Shown here: one piece after another, positions 36,384-44,247 of the stretch
Numbering within the stretch: the first letter of the stretch is position 1
How the letters are laid out: each line of letters begins with the position of its first letter
DNA from: Candidatus Methanoperedens sp.
Lineage (GTDB): Archaea > Halobacteriota > Methanosarcinia > Methanosarcinales > Methanoperedenaceae
Direction of reading: 5' to 3'
NCBI GenBank assembly: GCA_012026835.1
Contig: VEPN01000003.1
Location: 1 to 64,000, forward strand
DNA length: 64,000 nucleotides
Notes under the pieces: model-generated
Seen by the model: the letters and a program-made list of their open reading frames with translations, nothing else
Told to the model about the DNA's origin: nothing
Database searches by the model: none
Program-made: the position numbers and the translations under genes

Positions 36384-36403
36384 ATGATTATTATAATAAT
36401 CAT
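36384..36403. promoter_or_regulatory. 20-bp perfect palindrome upstream of formate dehydrogenase-like operon
   Basis: The half-site ATGATTATTA is followed by its exact complement, giving a 20-bp palindrome 60 bp before the catalytic-subunit start. On the minus strand a TATA-like TTATAAACATA lies just upstream, so the palindrome would overlap the transcription start; a second TATA-like element (ACTTATAAAAATC) lies just downstream. It is a good operator candidate, though AT-rich palindromes also arise by chance. Confidence 0.45.
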
Positions 36404-36513
36404 ATATGTTTATAATCTTTCCGATGTGACAGTATATAAAATTTTAAAAGTCATTATATTATATATTAGTTAGAACCACCGAAATCACAGGAAAATTCAG
36501 GCAAATCATCAAA

Positions 36514-36825
36514 TCAATCATCTACTGACTCTTTTATCCACTTAAGATAGTCCTTTGAACCATGATCCATTCTGAACGATATTATGCATGGCACATCATA
36601 ACTGTGAAGCTCTTTCACTCTTTTTTCGACCTGCTCCACCCTGGCAGTTCTTGTCTTTACAATAACCCCGAATTCATTTCCTTCTTCAACCTTGTTGTCC
36701 CACCTGTAAATCGATGAGACCGGAAAAATATTAGCACACGCTGCAAGCCGCTCTTCAACAAGTTTTCTCCCGATTCTCTTTGCTTCCTCAATATCGCCAG
36801 CGGTTATATATATGATTGAAAACAT
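36514..36825 (-). CDS. cutA: CutA1-family divalent cation tolerance protein
   Basis: 103 residues from ATG 36825, which has GGTGA six bases upstream. Family motifs: an N-terminal IIYITAGDIEEAKRIGRKLV strand-helix, AACANIFPVSSIYRWDNKVEE and the C-terminal SYDVPCIISF. CutA1 is a small trimeric ferredoxin-like protein; its link to metal tolerance is loose and its true role is unsettled. Single gene, divergent from the site-2 protease. Confidence 0.93.
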   Translation of the reverse strand: MFSIIYITAGDIEEAKRIGRKLVEERLAACANIFPVSSIYRWDNKVEEGNEFGVIVKTRTARVEQVEKRVKELHSYDVPCIISFRMDHGSKDYLKWIKESVDD

Positions 36826-36892
36826 TATGTCACCCAAACCTTAATACGCATGACATATTTAATAATCTATTTAGAAATCCCAGGGAGACTAT

Positions 36893-38614
36893 TTGTTGAA
36901 TCTTACTGATATTATATCGTTCCTTACCAGTTACTGGTATCTGGTCGTAATTATTTTTGCTTATGTAATACTTGTCGCGTTCCTTGATGGCCGCGGGACA
37001 TTGAATAAATATAATATAACAGCCCATTATATCTTTGGTTTTCCAATATTGATGGTCCGTACCCAGAGGGGCCAGGCTTTTCTTGACAGGCTTGCGGTTT
37101 ATAAAAGATTCTGGAGGACTTTTGCCAATATCGGGCTTCCTGCAATGCTTCTGGGAATGGCCGCAATGTTCGCCCTGGTATTACTATTCGATATCTCCAT
37201 GATATCTGCCTTCCAGACAAATACGGTACCTGAGCCAAGCAAATTCAGCGAACCGCGCAATATTTTTCTTATACCGGGGATTAACGAGTACATACCTTTC
37301 TGGTACGGTATCATTGCGCTGATAGTAACTCTTGCAGTACATGAATTCGCACATGCCATCCTATGCAAAGTCGAAGGCATCAAGGTAAAATCAATGGGAA
37401 TATTACTTGCCGTGGTCCCGATCGGCGGATTTGCGGAACCGGATGAAGAACAACTTCTTGGAAAAAAGGAAGAGAAAGCCGGGGAGTCTTTTCCGCAGGA
37501 ATCTAAAAAGCCCGCAACACGTAGTGAGCGCGTAAGGGTCCTTGCAGCAGGTGTCATGGCCAATTTCGTCACAGCGCTTATTGCATTCGTCCTGTTCTTT
37601 TTACTTCTTTCGTATATTTCTCCGGTCGGCGAAGTTATGGTAACGAACGTACTTGCCGGGTCCCCCGCCGAAACCGCAGGAATAAAACCCGGCATGGTCC
37701 TTACCGGGATTAATAATACGCAAATCAATAGCGGGAATGATTTTTTAATATATTCAAGGACACTACAGCCCGGCAGTAATGTCACATTGGAGCTTATCAA
37801 TCACGGAGTGAGAGAAGAGAAAAGTCTTGTCGCGGCGGTAGGTAATGAGACAGGAACGGCAGTAAAGGTAGCCAGCGTAATAGAGGGTTCACCTGCAGAA
37901 GCCGCAGGGATAAAAAAGAATATGATCCTTGTCAGGATAGATGATACGGAAATAAAAGGGATCGGAGATTTCGTGGCTTTTATGAATTCCACCAGCCCCG
38001 GACAAAAACTGGATATTTATTTTATGAGCAACGATTCGTCGCCTGTGGAATTCAGGAGCGTTGAGCTGGCAAATCATCCTGAGGCCGGAGTACAGAAAGG
38101 ATTTCTGGGCATTACTTACTCAGCCGCAGATGGGGCCATAAGTTATTCTTTAGGTATAGGGATAGGCCAGTTTCCTGCAAAAAAGTACCTGTCCATGCTG
38201 GCGAGCATCCCGTCGTTATTAACTGAGCGCACCGGCTGGATATTGCTTTTGAGTCTGCCTATTTTTGCCCTGACAGGAGAAGGTTTTCCCGGATTTAGCG
38301 GTTTAATTACCAACTTCTATGAGCCAACAGGTCCGGCCGTCTATTTTGGGGCAGCCATATTCATGATATTAAATACTCTTATGTGGATCGGATGGATGAA
38401 CTTCTATGTCGGGCTTTTTAACTGTCTTCCTGCTGTCCCTCTTGACGGCGGCCACGTATTTCGCGATGTCATGACCTCGTCGCTTTCAAAGGTTATCAGG
38501 AACGGCGAGAGGGTTGAAAATTTATCCAACGCAATAGTAGTTATTTTTGCCATGCTGATTCTTTTTTCGCTTCTTTTTGTAACTTTTGCCCCGTATGCGG
38601 CGCATGGGATTTAG
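36893..38614 (+). CDS. site-2 metalloprotease with two PDZ domains
   Basis: 573 residues from a TTG start with AGGGAG upstream. Several membrane helices carry the zinc motif HEFAHAI near residue 152 and the second motif near 513 (NCLPAVPLDGGHVF). Between them are two PDZ-like repeats, VLAGSPAETAGIKPGMVL and VIEGSPAEAAGIKKNMIL. It cleaves membrane-spanning substrates within the bilayer; substrates here are unknown. Similar to archaeal RseP/S2P proteins; the tandem PDZ resembles bacterial RseP. Confidence 0.9.
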   Translation: MLNLTDIISFLTSYWYLVVIIFAYVILVAFLDGRGTLNKYNITAHYIFGFPILMVRTQRGQAFLDRLAVYKRFWRTFANIGLPAMLLGMAAMFALVLLFDISMISAFQTNTVPEPSKFSEPRNIFLIPGINEYIPFWYGIIALIVTLAVHEFAHAILCKVEGIKVKSMGILLAVVPIGGFAEPDEEQLLGKKEEKAGESFPQESKKPATRSERVRVLAAGVMANFVTALIAFVLFFLLLSYISPVGEVMVTNVLAGSPAETAGIKPGMVLTGINNTQINSGNDFLIYSRTLQPGSNVTLELINHGVREEKSLVAAVGNETGTAVKVASVIEGSPAEAAGIKKNMILVRIDDTEIKGIGDFVAFMNSTSPGQKLDIYFMSNDSSPVEFRSVELANHPEAGVQKGFLGITYSAADGAISYSLGIGIGQFPAKKYLSMLASIPSLLTERTGWILLLSLPIFALTGEGFPGFSGLITNFYEPTGPAVYFGAAIFMILNTLMWIGWMNFYVGLFNCLPAVPLDGGHVFRDVMTSSLSKVIRNGERVENLSNAIVVIFAMLILFSLLFVTFAPYAAHGI

Positions 38615-38625
38615 TTACTTAGCAA

Positions 38626-39513
38626 TTACTTTCCCATCATCTTCATCCCTAAGAGGCTTGCCTCATACAGAATGACAAAAGGCAGCATTACCATTATCTG
38701 GCTGAACATTGTGGGGTCGGGGGTAACCCATGCCGCAACTATCAACAGTATGATGTAAGCATGTTTCCTGTAATGGGCCAGTGTCTTTCTTGAAGTAATG
38801 CCAAAACGGACCAGTATGGTCATGACAAGCGGCAGTTCGAAAGAAAAACCTAAAATTACCATTGTCATAACAACAAAAGAGATAAACTCATAAAGTGAGT
38901 AATTGGGATTTGCTTCTAAATTTATTATTGTATCCTCAAGTGTATATTTCAGGAAGAACGGCAGCATATAAAAATAAGAATAAGCCGCACCCAGCAAAAA
39001 CAGTATTATGGAAATCAGCACTGCGATAATTATTAAAGACTTATTTACAGATACGGCAGACGGGAGTCTCCCTTTAAATCCGCGATAGGCATAGTAAATG
39101 ACGAGTAAAGATGCAACGATTGCCCCAAACATAAGAGACATCTTGAATTGGATCATCAATCCTTCAAGTGGCGTCAGGGTCACAATTTTTGGTCCCTGCG
39201 AATTCAAATTATGAGATATATTTAATAACTCGGATGATATTTTTGTCAGGTTCTGCGTGATTGCGGAACTGGCAACATCATTTGAAATCAACGACAGGTT
39301 ATGGGATATATCAACTAACTGCCTTGAAGCATTTGTGCCGGATGACAGGTTCAAATCGTTGATCTGGCTGTAATATAAATCATTTTCTATTTTTTTTATT
39401 ACTTCTCCCATATAGGGAAAAGACATTATTGATACTATTCCAAAGACAGCGGCAATATAAATTAGCTTTTTTCTTAACTCAGCAATTATCCGTGAAAAAT
39501 CTTCCAGGCCCAT
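38626..39513 (-). CDS. tatC: Tat translocase subunit TatC with enlarged first external loop
   Basis: 295 residues, about 40 to 50 longer than typical TatC. The six-helix pattern is visible, with TPLEGLMIQFKMSLMFG and FSFELPLVMTILVRFGITSRKTL as family motifs. The extra length lies at about residues 45-110 after helix 1, a serine/asparagine-rich loop with repeated heptad-like NLSLISNDV and ISSELLNISHNL segments. It would recognise twin-arginine signals such as those of the formate dehydrogenase-like and Rieske subunits. No tatA was found nearby. Confidence 0.88.
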   Translation of the reverse strand: MGLEDFSRIIAELRKKLIYIAAVFGIVSIMSFPYMGEVIKKIENDLYYSQINDLNLSSGTNASRQLVDISHNLSLISNDVASSAITQNLTKISSELLNISHNLNSQGPKIVTLTPLEGLMIQFKMSLMFGAIVASLLVIYYAYRGFKGRLPSAVSVNKSLIIIAVLISIILFLLGAAYSYFYMLPFFLKYTLEDTIINLEANPNYSLYEFISFVVMTMVILGFSFELPLVMTILVRFGITSRKTLAHYRKHAYIILLIVAAWVTPDPTMFSQIMVMLPFVILYEASLLGMKMMGK

Positions 39514-39514
39514 G

Positions 39515-40336
39515 TTAAGTTCCTATCTGGAGAGGCTCTGTGATATTTTTCAACGTAGCTATGGCTGACAGCGAGGCAAGGAAACTTGTCCTGGGATTAC
39601 CAGGTGAAGGTACGTTTTCAATGCGGCACGTGAATTTCCCGAAAGCTCCTTCAACAGCGATCTCATGAATGTTCCTTGAGATTGCGGGGTCAATAAAAAT
39701 CCTGACGCGGGTTTCTTTTACCCCGATACCTGCAAGGCTCAGTGATGCTGCAATATTGACGTTTTCAGGAAATCCCCTGATAGCTTCTTCTGCACTTCCT
39801 TCAAACAGGAGCGTCTTCTCAAGAAAAGAATCAAGCTGTATTTTATTTCTAATAATATACAGCGCCCCTTTTAATCCCTGCGGGTTTTTTGTAGTAGTAA
39901 GGGTTACTTTATCCAGGGCTGCCATAGATGATGATTTTAATCCATCAAGACCAGCAATTGCTCCTGAGGGAATATATATTTTACAGTGGTTATCCGAAGC
40001 TATCTTTTTGAACCGTCCCAGCAAACCCGGCTCAGTGAATGCGCCCACACTCATAACCATCAGGTCTTTTCCCGCTTCCAGAACCATATGCCCGAATTCA
40101 CGCACCGCTGCCTGCGATGCACTTTCAACAATAATATCTGCTTTTGAGATTAATTCGCTGGGTGGCAATATTTCAGGTTTGTTGTCAAGCTCTTCAAGCA
40201 ATCTCTCGCAATTCTCTGCTGTTTTATCATGCACTCCCACAAGTTGTGCATTTATGCGCTTTGAATCTATTGCCTTGCAGATTTCCTTACCTATTGTGCC
40301 GCAGCCGATTACTCCGATTTTAAGCATATTATCCAT
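39515..40336 (-). CDS. nadX: L-aspartate dehydrogenase
   Basis: 273 residues. N-terminal NAD(P)-binding motif GVIGCGTIGKEICKAI, a central VESASQAAVREF segment and the catalytic region YIPSGAIAGLDGLKSSS; the C-terminus ends NPRTSFLASLSAIATLKNIT as in the family. It makes iminoaspartate for NadA without oxygen, in place of NadB. It is divergent from nadC with 62 bp between them, likely a shared regulatory region. Confidence 0.92.
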   Translation of the reverse strand: MDNMLKIGVIGCGTIGKEICKAIDSKRINAQLVGVHDKTAENCERLLEELDNKPEILPPSELISKADIIVESASQAAVREFGHMVLEAGKDLMVMSVGAFTEPGLLGRFKKIASDNHCKIYIPSGAIAGLDGLKSSSMAALDKVTLTTTKNPQGLKGALYIIRNKIQLDSFLEKTLLFEGSAEEAIRGFPENVNIAASLSLAGIGVKETRVRIFIDPAISRNIHEIAVEGAFGKFTCRIENVPSPGNPRTSFLASLSAIATLKNITEPLQIGT

Positions 40337-40398
40337 GTTTCCTGATGTATTACAGCAGTATATAAGTCATTAAAACATATTAATCATAGGGATTGATT

Positions 40399-41226
40399 AT
40401 GTTATTAACAGAACTTGAACATTTCATTGAAGAGGACATCGGCTATAACGATGTTTCATGCAGTATAATCCCGGACTGTAAAGCACAGGCAGAAGTTGTC
40501 GTAAAAGAAAAGGGCATTATCGCTGGTCTTTCCGAGGCAACCCAGGTATTTGAATATTTTGATGTTCTTGCTGCCACTGACCTCACGGACGGTTCTGCCG
40601 TAAAACCCGGCGACGTAGTATTCACGCTTGATGGAGGTGCAAGGTCAATCCTGCGGGCAGAGAGGCTGTCCCTGAATTTTCTTGGAAGGATGAGCGGAAT
40701 AGCAACTTTAACGCGCACGTATGTGGAGAAGGCGGGAAGGGTCAGGATTGCATGCACGAGGAAGACCACACCCGGATTCAGGAAATTCGAGAAAAAAGCC
40801 GTGATTGCAGGTGGAGGCGATTCTCACAGGTTTAACCTATCGGATGCGGTTATGATAAAAGATAACCATATAGCAGCAACAGGGCTTGAGAAGGCAATAA
40901 AAGCTGCAAAAAGTGCAGCCAGCTTCACGCAGAAAGTAGAAGTCGAAGTCGAAGACATGGATTCAGCCCTTCGCGCGGCTGAACTGGGGGCTGATATCAT
41001 CATGTTCGATAACATGCAGGCAGATGATATCAGGGAAAGCATACGAGTATTGATCGAAAAAGGGCTAAGAGACAGGGTTATTCTTGAAGCATCGGGCGGC
41101 ATTACACTTGGCAACTTGGAAGATTATACCGCAACCGGGATTGATGTAATCTCTATCGGTGCTCTTACGCATTCATCAAACTGGCTTGATATAAGTTTAA
41201 GGCTGAATCCGGTTAAAACTGGCTAA
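40399..41226 (+). CDS. nadC: nicotinate-nucleotide pyrophosphorylase (carboxylating)
   Basis: 275 residues from ATG 40399. Family features: EEDIGYNDVSCSIIPD at the N-terminus, ARSILRAERLSLNFLGRMSGIAT, the catalytic TRKTTPGFRKFEKKAV, and the C-terminal ILEASGGITLGNLEDYTATG. It converts quinolinate and PRPP to nicotinate mononucleotide. Divergent from nadX. Confidence 0.95.
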   Translation: MLLTELEHFIEEDIGYNDVSCSIIPDCKAQAEVVVKEKGIIAGLSEATQVFEYFDVLAATDLTDGSAVKPGDVVFTLDGGARSILRAERLSLNFLGRMSGIATLTRTYVEKAGRVRIACTRKTTPGFRKFEKKAVIAGGGDSHRFNLSDAVMIKDNHIAATGLEKAIKAAKSAASFTQKVEVEVEDMDSALRAAELGADIIMFDNMQADDIRESIRVLIEKGLRDRVILEASGGITLGNLEDYTATGIDVISIGALTHSSNWLDISLRLNPVKTG

Positions 41227-41275
41227 TATAAGGAAAAGTATATATGAATTAACAGTTATAATTATAATTGTGGTA

Positions 41276-41434
41276 ATGATGAAAGCTTCAAAAAACAAAA
41301 AAATAGCCTTTGACTGGGATAATCTTGATAAACACTGGTCAAATGCATACGAAGCAGACTATGGTCATCTCTTTTCAAATACCCCGGAAGAACGGATAAA
41401 TTTCAGCTTTTCGATATCACACAAGTTGGTTTGA
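41276..41434 (+). CDS. possible 52-residue small protein
   Basis: Tandem ATG codons at 41276 and 41279 open a short frame to a TGA at 41434, between nadC and a ferredoxin gene. The product is acidic with several aromatic residues (FDWDNLDKHWSNAYEADYGH). A TATA-like TATATGAATT lies about 30 bp upstream. No family recognised, and a chance frame of this length is possible. Confidence 0.3.
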   Translation: MMKASKNKKIAFDWDNLDKHWSNAYEADYGHLFSNTPEERINFSFSISHKLV

Positions 41435-41485
41435 GATTCGATAATAATCGAAATGTTCATATTATCCTCTGCAGTATCTATCAGC

Positions 41486-41722
41486 ATGGCAAAAGATAAG
41501 AAAGTCGTACAATCAACGAATTGCAATGGATGCGGCATATGCGTCACGGTCTGCCCTACAAACACGAAATTGTCAAAAGCAGAGGATTTTGATATCGAAG
41601 CTGCAAAACTTGCGATCCATGTGACCAATGGTAACGCAGTTATAGATTATGATGCATGCATAGCCTGCGGGATATGTTCAAAGAACTGCCCCGTTGGTTC
41701 CCTATCAATGGTTCAAATTTAA
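41486..41722 (+). CDS. 2[4Fe-4S] ferredoxin-like protein
   Basis: About 78 residues from ATG 41486; an earlier in-frame start at 41453 adds 11 hydrophobic residues. Two cluster motifs, CNGCGICVTVCP and CIACGICSKNCP, are separated by 36 residues, longer than in simple clostridial ferredoxins. It is an electron carrier of unknown partner. It precedes the sua5 gene by 19 bp without evident functional connection. Confidence 0.85.
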   Translation: MAKDKKVVQSTNCNGCGICVTVCPTNTKLSKAEDFDIEAAKLAIHVTNGNAVIDYDACIACGICSKNCPVGSLSMVQI

Positions 41723-41741
41723 TTTTTATTTTTAATAAAAT

Positions 41742-42332
41742 TTGACGCAGCAAGGAGTTATCGGCCGGGATATCAAAAAGGCTGCTGATATCCTGAGAAC
41801 GGGGGGAGTTGTAGTATATCCCACTGAAACAGTGTACGGGATAGGGGCGAATATTTTTTCAGAGAATGCCCTGGAAAAGGTATTTTCAATTAAAGGGAGA
41901 AAAAAAGACAAGCCGATTTCAATCGCAGTATCCGGATTTGAGATGATGGATACCCTTGCATATATCAGCGACAAGGAAAGAGAATTTATTAGAAAATTCC
42001 TGCCCGGTCCTGTGACTGTTCTACTGAAGAAAAAAATTTCAGTTCCTGAGTCTCTATCATCCGGTGATCTGGTCGGGATACGTTACCCTGACCATGATGC
42101 TGCTGTCAGGCTCTTAGAACTTGCAGGTGTTCCGATAACTTCAACAAGCGCCAACCTGTCCGGGGAAGCGCCGCCGCACAGGGTAGATGATATAAAACTG
42201 AGCGCGGATTACATACTGGACGGTGGAGAGTGCAATGCGCAGCCTTCGACAGTTGTTGATCTCATTAACCGCAAAATCGTGCGAAAAGGCGCAAAATTTG
42301 AGGAAGTGGTTGCCGCGCTCGGGGAGTTATAG
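41742..42332 (+). CDS. threonylcarbamoyl-AMP synthase (YrdC/Sua5 family)
   Basis: 196 residues from a TTG start. Conserved features: GGVVVYPTETVYGIGAN, KGRKKDKPISIAVSG, FLPGPVTVLL, VGIRYPDH and TSTSANLSGEAPP. It makes threonylcarbamoyl-adenylate, the first step of t6A formation at position 37 of ANN-decoding tRNAs. This is the short YrdC-type without the extra Sua5 domain. The start is not well marked by a binding site. Confidence 0.92.
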   Translation: MTQQGVIGRDIKKAADILRTGGVVVYPTETVYGIGANIFSENALEKVFSIKGRKKDKPISIAVSGFEMMDTLAYISDKEREFIRKFLPGPVTVLLKKKISVPESLSSGDLVGIRYPDHDAAVRLLELAGVPITSTSANLSGEAPPHRVDDIKLSADYILDGGECNAQPSTVVDLINRKIVRKGAKFEEVVAALGEL

Positions 42333-42419
42333 GGATTGTTTCAATTTGCTATCAAATGTGTATTTCTAAAATTATACGCAATTTTCTTAAAAATGTATAT
42401 TCGTCACCGACCTCGGATT

Positions 42420-42457
42420 AAAATCCACAAGGCATCAGGGAGATGCTCATGGATTTT
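42420..42457. repeat. two-tier inverted repeat between sua5 and the JAMM gene
   Basis: The outer arms AAAATCCA (42420-42427) and TGGATTTT (42450-42457) enclose inner arms GCATC (42432-42436) and GATGC (42442-42446), a hairpin with a small internal loop. It lies 88 bp past the sua5 stop in a 255-bp gap with no gene. It could end the sua5 transcript, be a small RNA, or mark the border of the accessory patch. A TATA-like GATATATAG near 42517 precedes the JAMM gene. Confidence 0.5.
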
Positions 42458-42587
42458 GCATTTCTATTGGTTTATTGGAATTAAGTGTTTTCATTCAGGC
42501 GCAGAATTAAGATAAAGATATATAGTTAATATCACATTCGATAAAAGAAGATATTCATAGATAGAACTCAAGTACAAAGGAGATTTT

Positions 42588-43283
42588 ATGGGATTAGACA
42601 GATCATATTTTATTAGAATTTCTGAAGATGCGTTGATTCAATTAGTTCTTAATGGACTTGAAGCTTACAGTGTTTCCCATCCAGGAAAGAAAAAAGCAAA
42701 GACGCGTGTAGAAACTTATGGATTGCTTTGGGGACATGAGATAAATCTTCCTAAAAATACTGGGACTCTTTATTCCGTTGAATTAGTATCTATTGATACA
42801 TCAGCCGAGAGGGAGCGCCGCTCCTGCACTCCTAACGAAAAGGCATTGGAAATGAAGAGAGATATTATGACCTCATTTTGGCCACATTACGATTTTTTGG
42901 GTGATGTTCACACACATCCTCATGGAAATTATATGGATGTTGGCAATGAAGAAATTAACTTTAGTCTGGATGACATTAAGAGTCTGGAAGAGTACTGCAA
43001 TGATTGGAAAAAACATAACTACAGAGTCGGTTTGGTTTTAACAATTGCGTCGATGGAAAAAGCAGGTAGTAGGGATTCCAAATATGGGCCGAATAATCAG
43101 ATTGAATTTACACTAGGAAAGTATAGACTTTGGCTTAAAGCTTATGTTGCTTTATATGAAGATGGTGAAAAGAAAAGTGCATTAAAAGTTTCGAAACACA
43201 ATGAAAAAAATGTTTTTTTAGATTGTCCTGCTTTGGCAGGGATTATGACTGAATTTACACCATTTGAAAAAGGAGTTATTTAA
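42588..43283 (+). CDS. JAB/MPN (JAMM) metalloprotease-like protein
   Basis: 231 residues. The JAMM signature is readable: E42 in VETYGLLWGHE, H108 and H110 in GDVHTHPHG, then S126-x-x-D129 (SLDD). The spacing from the histidines to S/D is several residues longer than the usual HxHx10D. Such proteins cleave isopeptide bonds of ubiquitin-like tags or process partner proteins. Codon use is AT-rich compared with its neighbours, suggesting transfer. No ubiquitin-like, E1 or E2 gene is visible nearby. GGAG precedes the ATG. Confidence 0.7.
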   Translation: MGLDRSYFIRISEDALIQLVLNGLEAYSVSHPGKKKAKTRVETYGLLWGHEINLPKNTGTLYSVELVSIDTSAERERRSCTPNEKALEMKRDIMTSFWPHYDFLGDVHTHPHGNYMDVGNEEINFSLDDIKSLEEYCNDWKKHNYRVGLVLTIASMEKAGSRDSKYGPNNQIEFTLGKYRLWLKAYVALYEDGEKKSALKVSKHNEKNVFLDCPALAGIMTEFTPFEKGVI

Positions 43284-43384
43284 CAAAACTCTATTCGTGC
43301 CTAATTTTTGTATTGAAAAAGATTTATTCAGGGTACTATCGCCTTCAATCAAAGGAATATCGAATTATAGAAACCTTTATTACA

Positions 43385-43399
43385 GTTAACAGCGTTAAC
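43385..43399. promoter_or_regulatory. candidate operator before winged-helix gene
   Basis: Two GTTAAC hexamers (each itself palindromic) separated by AGC form a 15-bp dyad 19 bp before the regulator start at 43418, and just after a TATA-like CCTTTATTA. The position suits autoregulation by the encoded DNA-binding protein. Confidence 0.35.
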
Positions 43400-43417
43400 C
43401 CAACTGGTGACTACCAA

Positions 43418-43718
43418 ATGAGGGATCGTCTTTGCCACCGCTAAGAGTGGCTATATAAACACAGTATCGACCGGGAACCATATAGAGGCTTTACCGCCCT
43501 CAGCAAAACTTGTTTTCAAAATTCTTGAGCAAAACGGTTTGCTCACTCAAAAACAGATAACGAGGGAAAGCTATCTACCACCCAGAACAGTCAGGTACGC
43601 ATTGAACAGGCTGAAGAAAAAAGATCTCCTTGAAGAACGGTTTTATTTCAGGGATGCGCGCCAGAGCCTGTACGGGCTAAAAAACGCGGGTGAAATAAGG
43701 GGGGATGTGCAGCATTAA
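43418..43718 (+). pseudogene. winged helix-turn-helix regulator with apparent +1 frameshift
   Basis: ATG 43418 has an ideal GGTGA site seven bases upstream, yet its frame stops after eight codons. One base over, the frame from 43422 stays open to TAA 43718 and encodes a MarR/wHTH-like protein: a conserved-looking leader (ATAKSGYINTVSTGNHIEAL), PPSAKLVFKILEQNGLLTQK, the recognition region SYLPPRTVRYALNRLKKKDL and a wing (ERFYFRDARQSLYGL). That frame has no early start codon. Removing one G at 43421-43424 joins the two. Either a recent mutation, an assembly error or programmed shifting. Confidence 0.65.
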
Positions 43719-44170
43719 CTTTTTTTCCCTATATTCTTTAAAAATCCCAGCCATCTTTTTGCATCATCGATCTTTTGTCGTACTTCACTATCGGATTGCT
43801 TTAATTTGACCTTGCCAGCTTCGCATTCTCTTAAATCCAGGATGGTCCTGATAAGGGCTGCTGATTCATGATATAACTGTTTTGCCTCTTCGCGGGTAAG
43901 ATGAGATTTTAGAAGCATCTCTTCGTTATATTTTTCTTTTGCTTCCAGTATATTAACAAGCTCCATAAAACGTTTTTTTTCCTGGTCAGAAAACTCCTCA
44001 TTATGTATGCAGCGCCATATCAGTTCATTGAGTTTTATGGTTTCACCGCTAACTTCGACTTCCTCAGGTATTTTTTCTCCCACCCATACAAGGAACCGGT
44101 GCAATTCGGAAAGCAAGTGCTCTCTGTCTTCAAGGGATATGTAGTCATCCACCCTGGTTGTCTGCTGCAC
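43715..44170 (-). CDS. helical protein, probable DUF5788 family
   Basis: 151 residues, strongly helical and charged, with no membrane segment. The start SLEDREHLLSELHRFLVWVG, EEVEVSGETIKLNELIWRCI, and the later REEAKQLYHESAALIRTILD resemble archaeal DUF5788 proteins as I recall them. Function is unknown. Its end overlaps the stop of the convergent winged-helix gene by four bases. Confidence 0.6.
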   Translation of the reverse strand: MQQTTRVDDYISLEDREHLLSELHRFLVWVGEKIPEEVEVSGETIKLNELIWRCIHNEEFSDQEKKRFMELVNILEAKEKYNEEMLLKSHLTREEAKQLYHESAALIRTILDLRECEAGKVKLKQSDSEVRQKIDDAKRWLGFLKNIGKKS

Positions 44171-44247
44171 AATATTATAATTGAATATTCATCACAAAAA
44201 GTCTTTCATTGGTCATCGATGAAGGAATTTGACGGATTGTCACGGAT

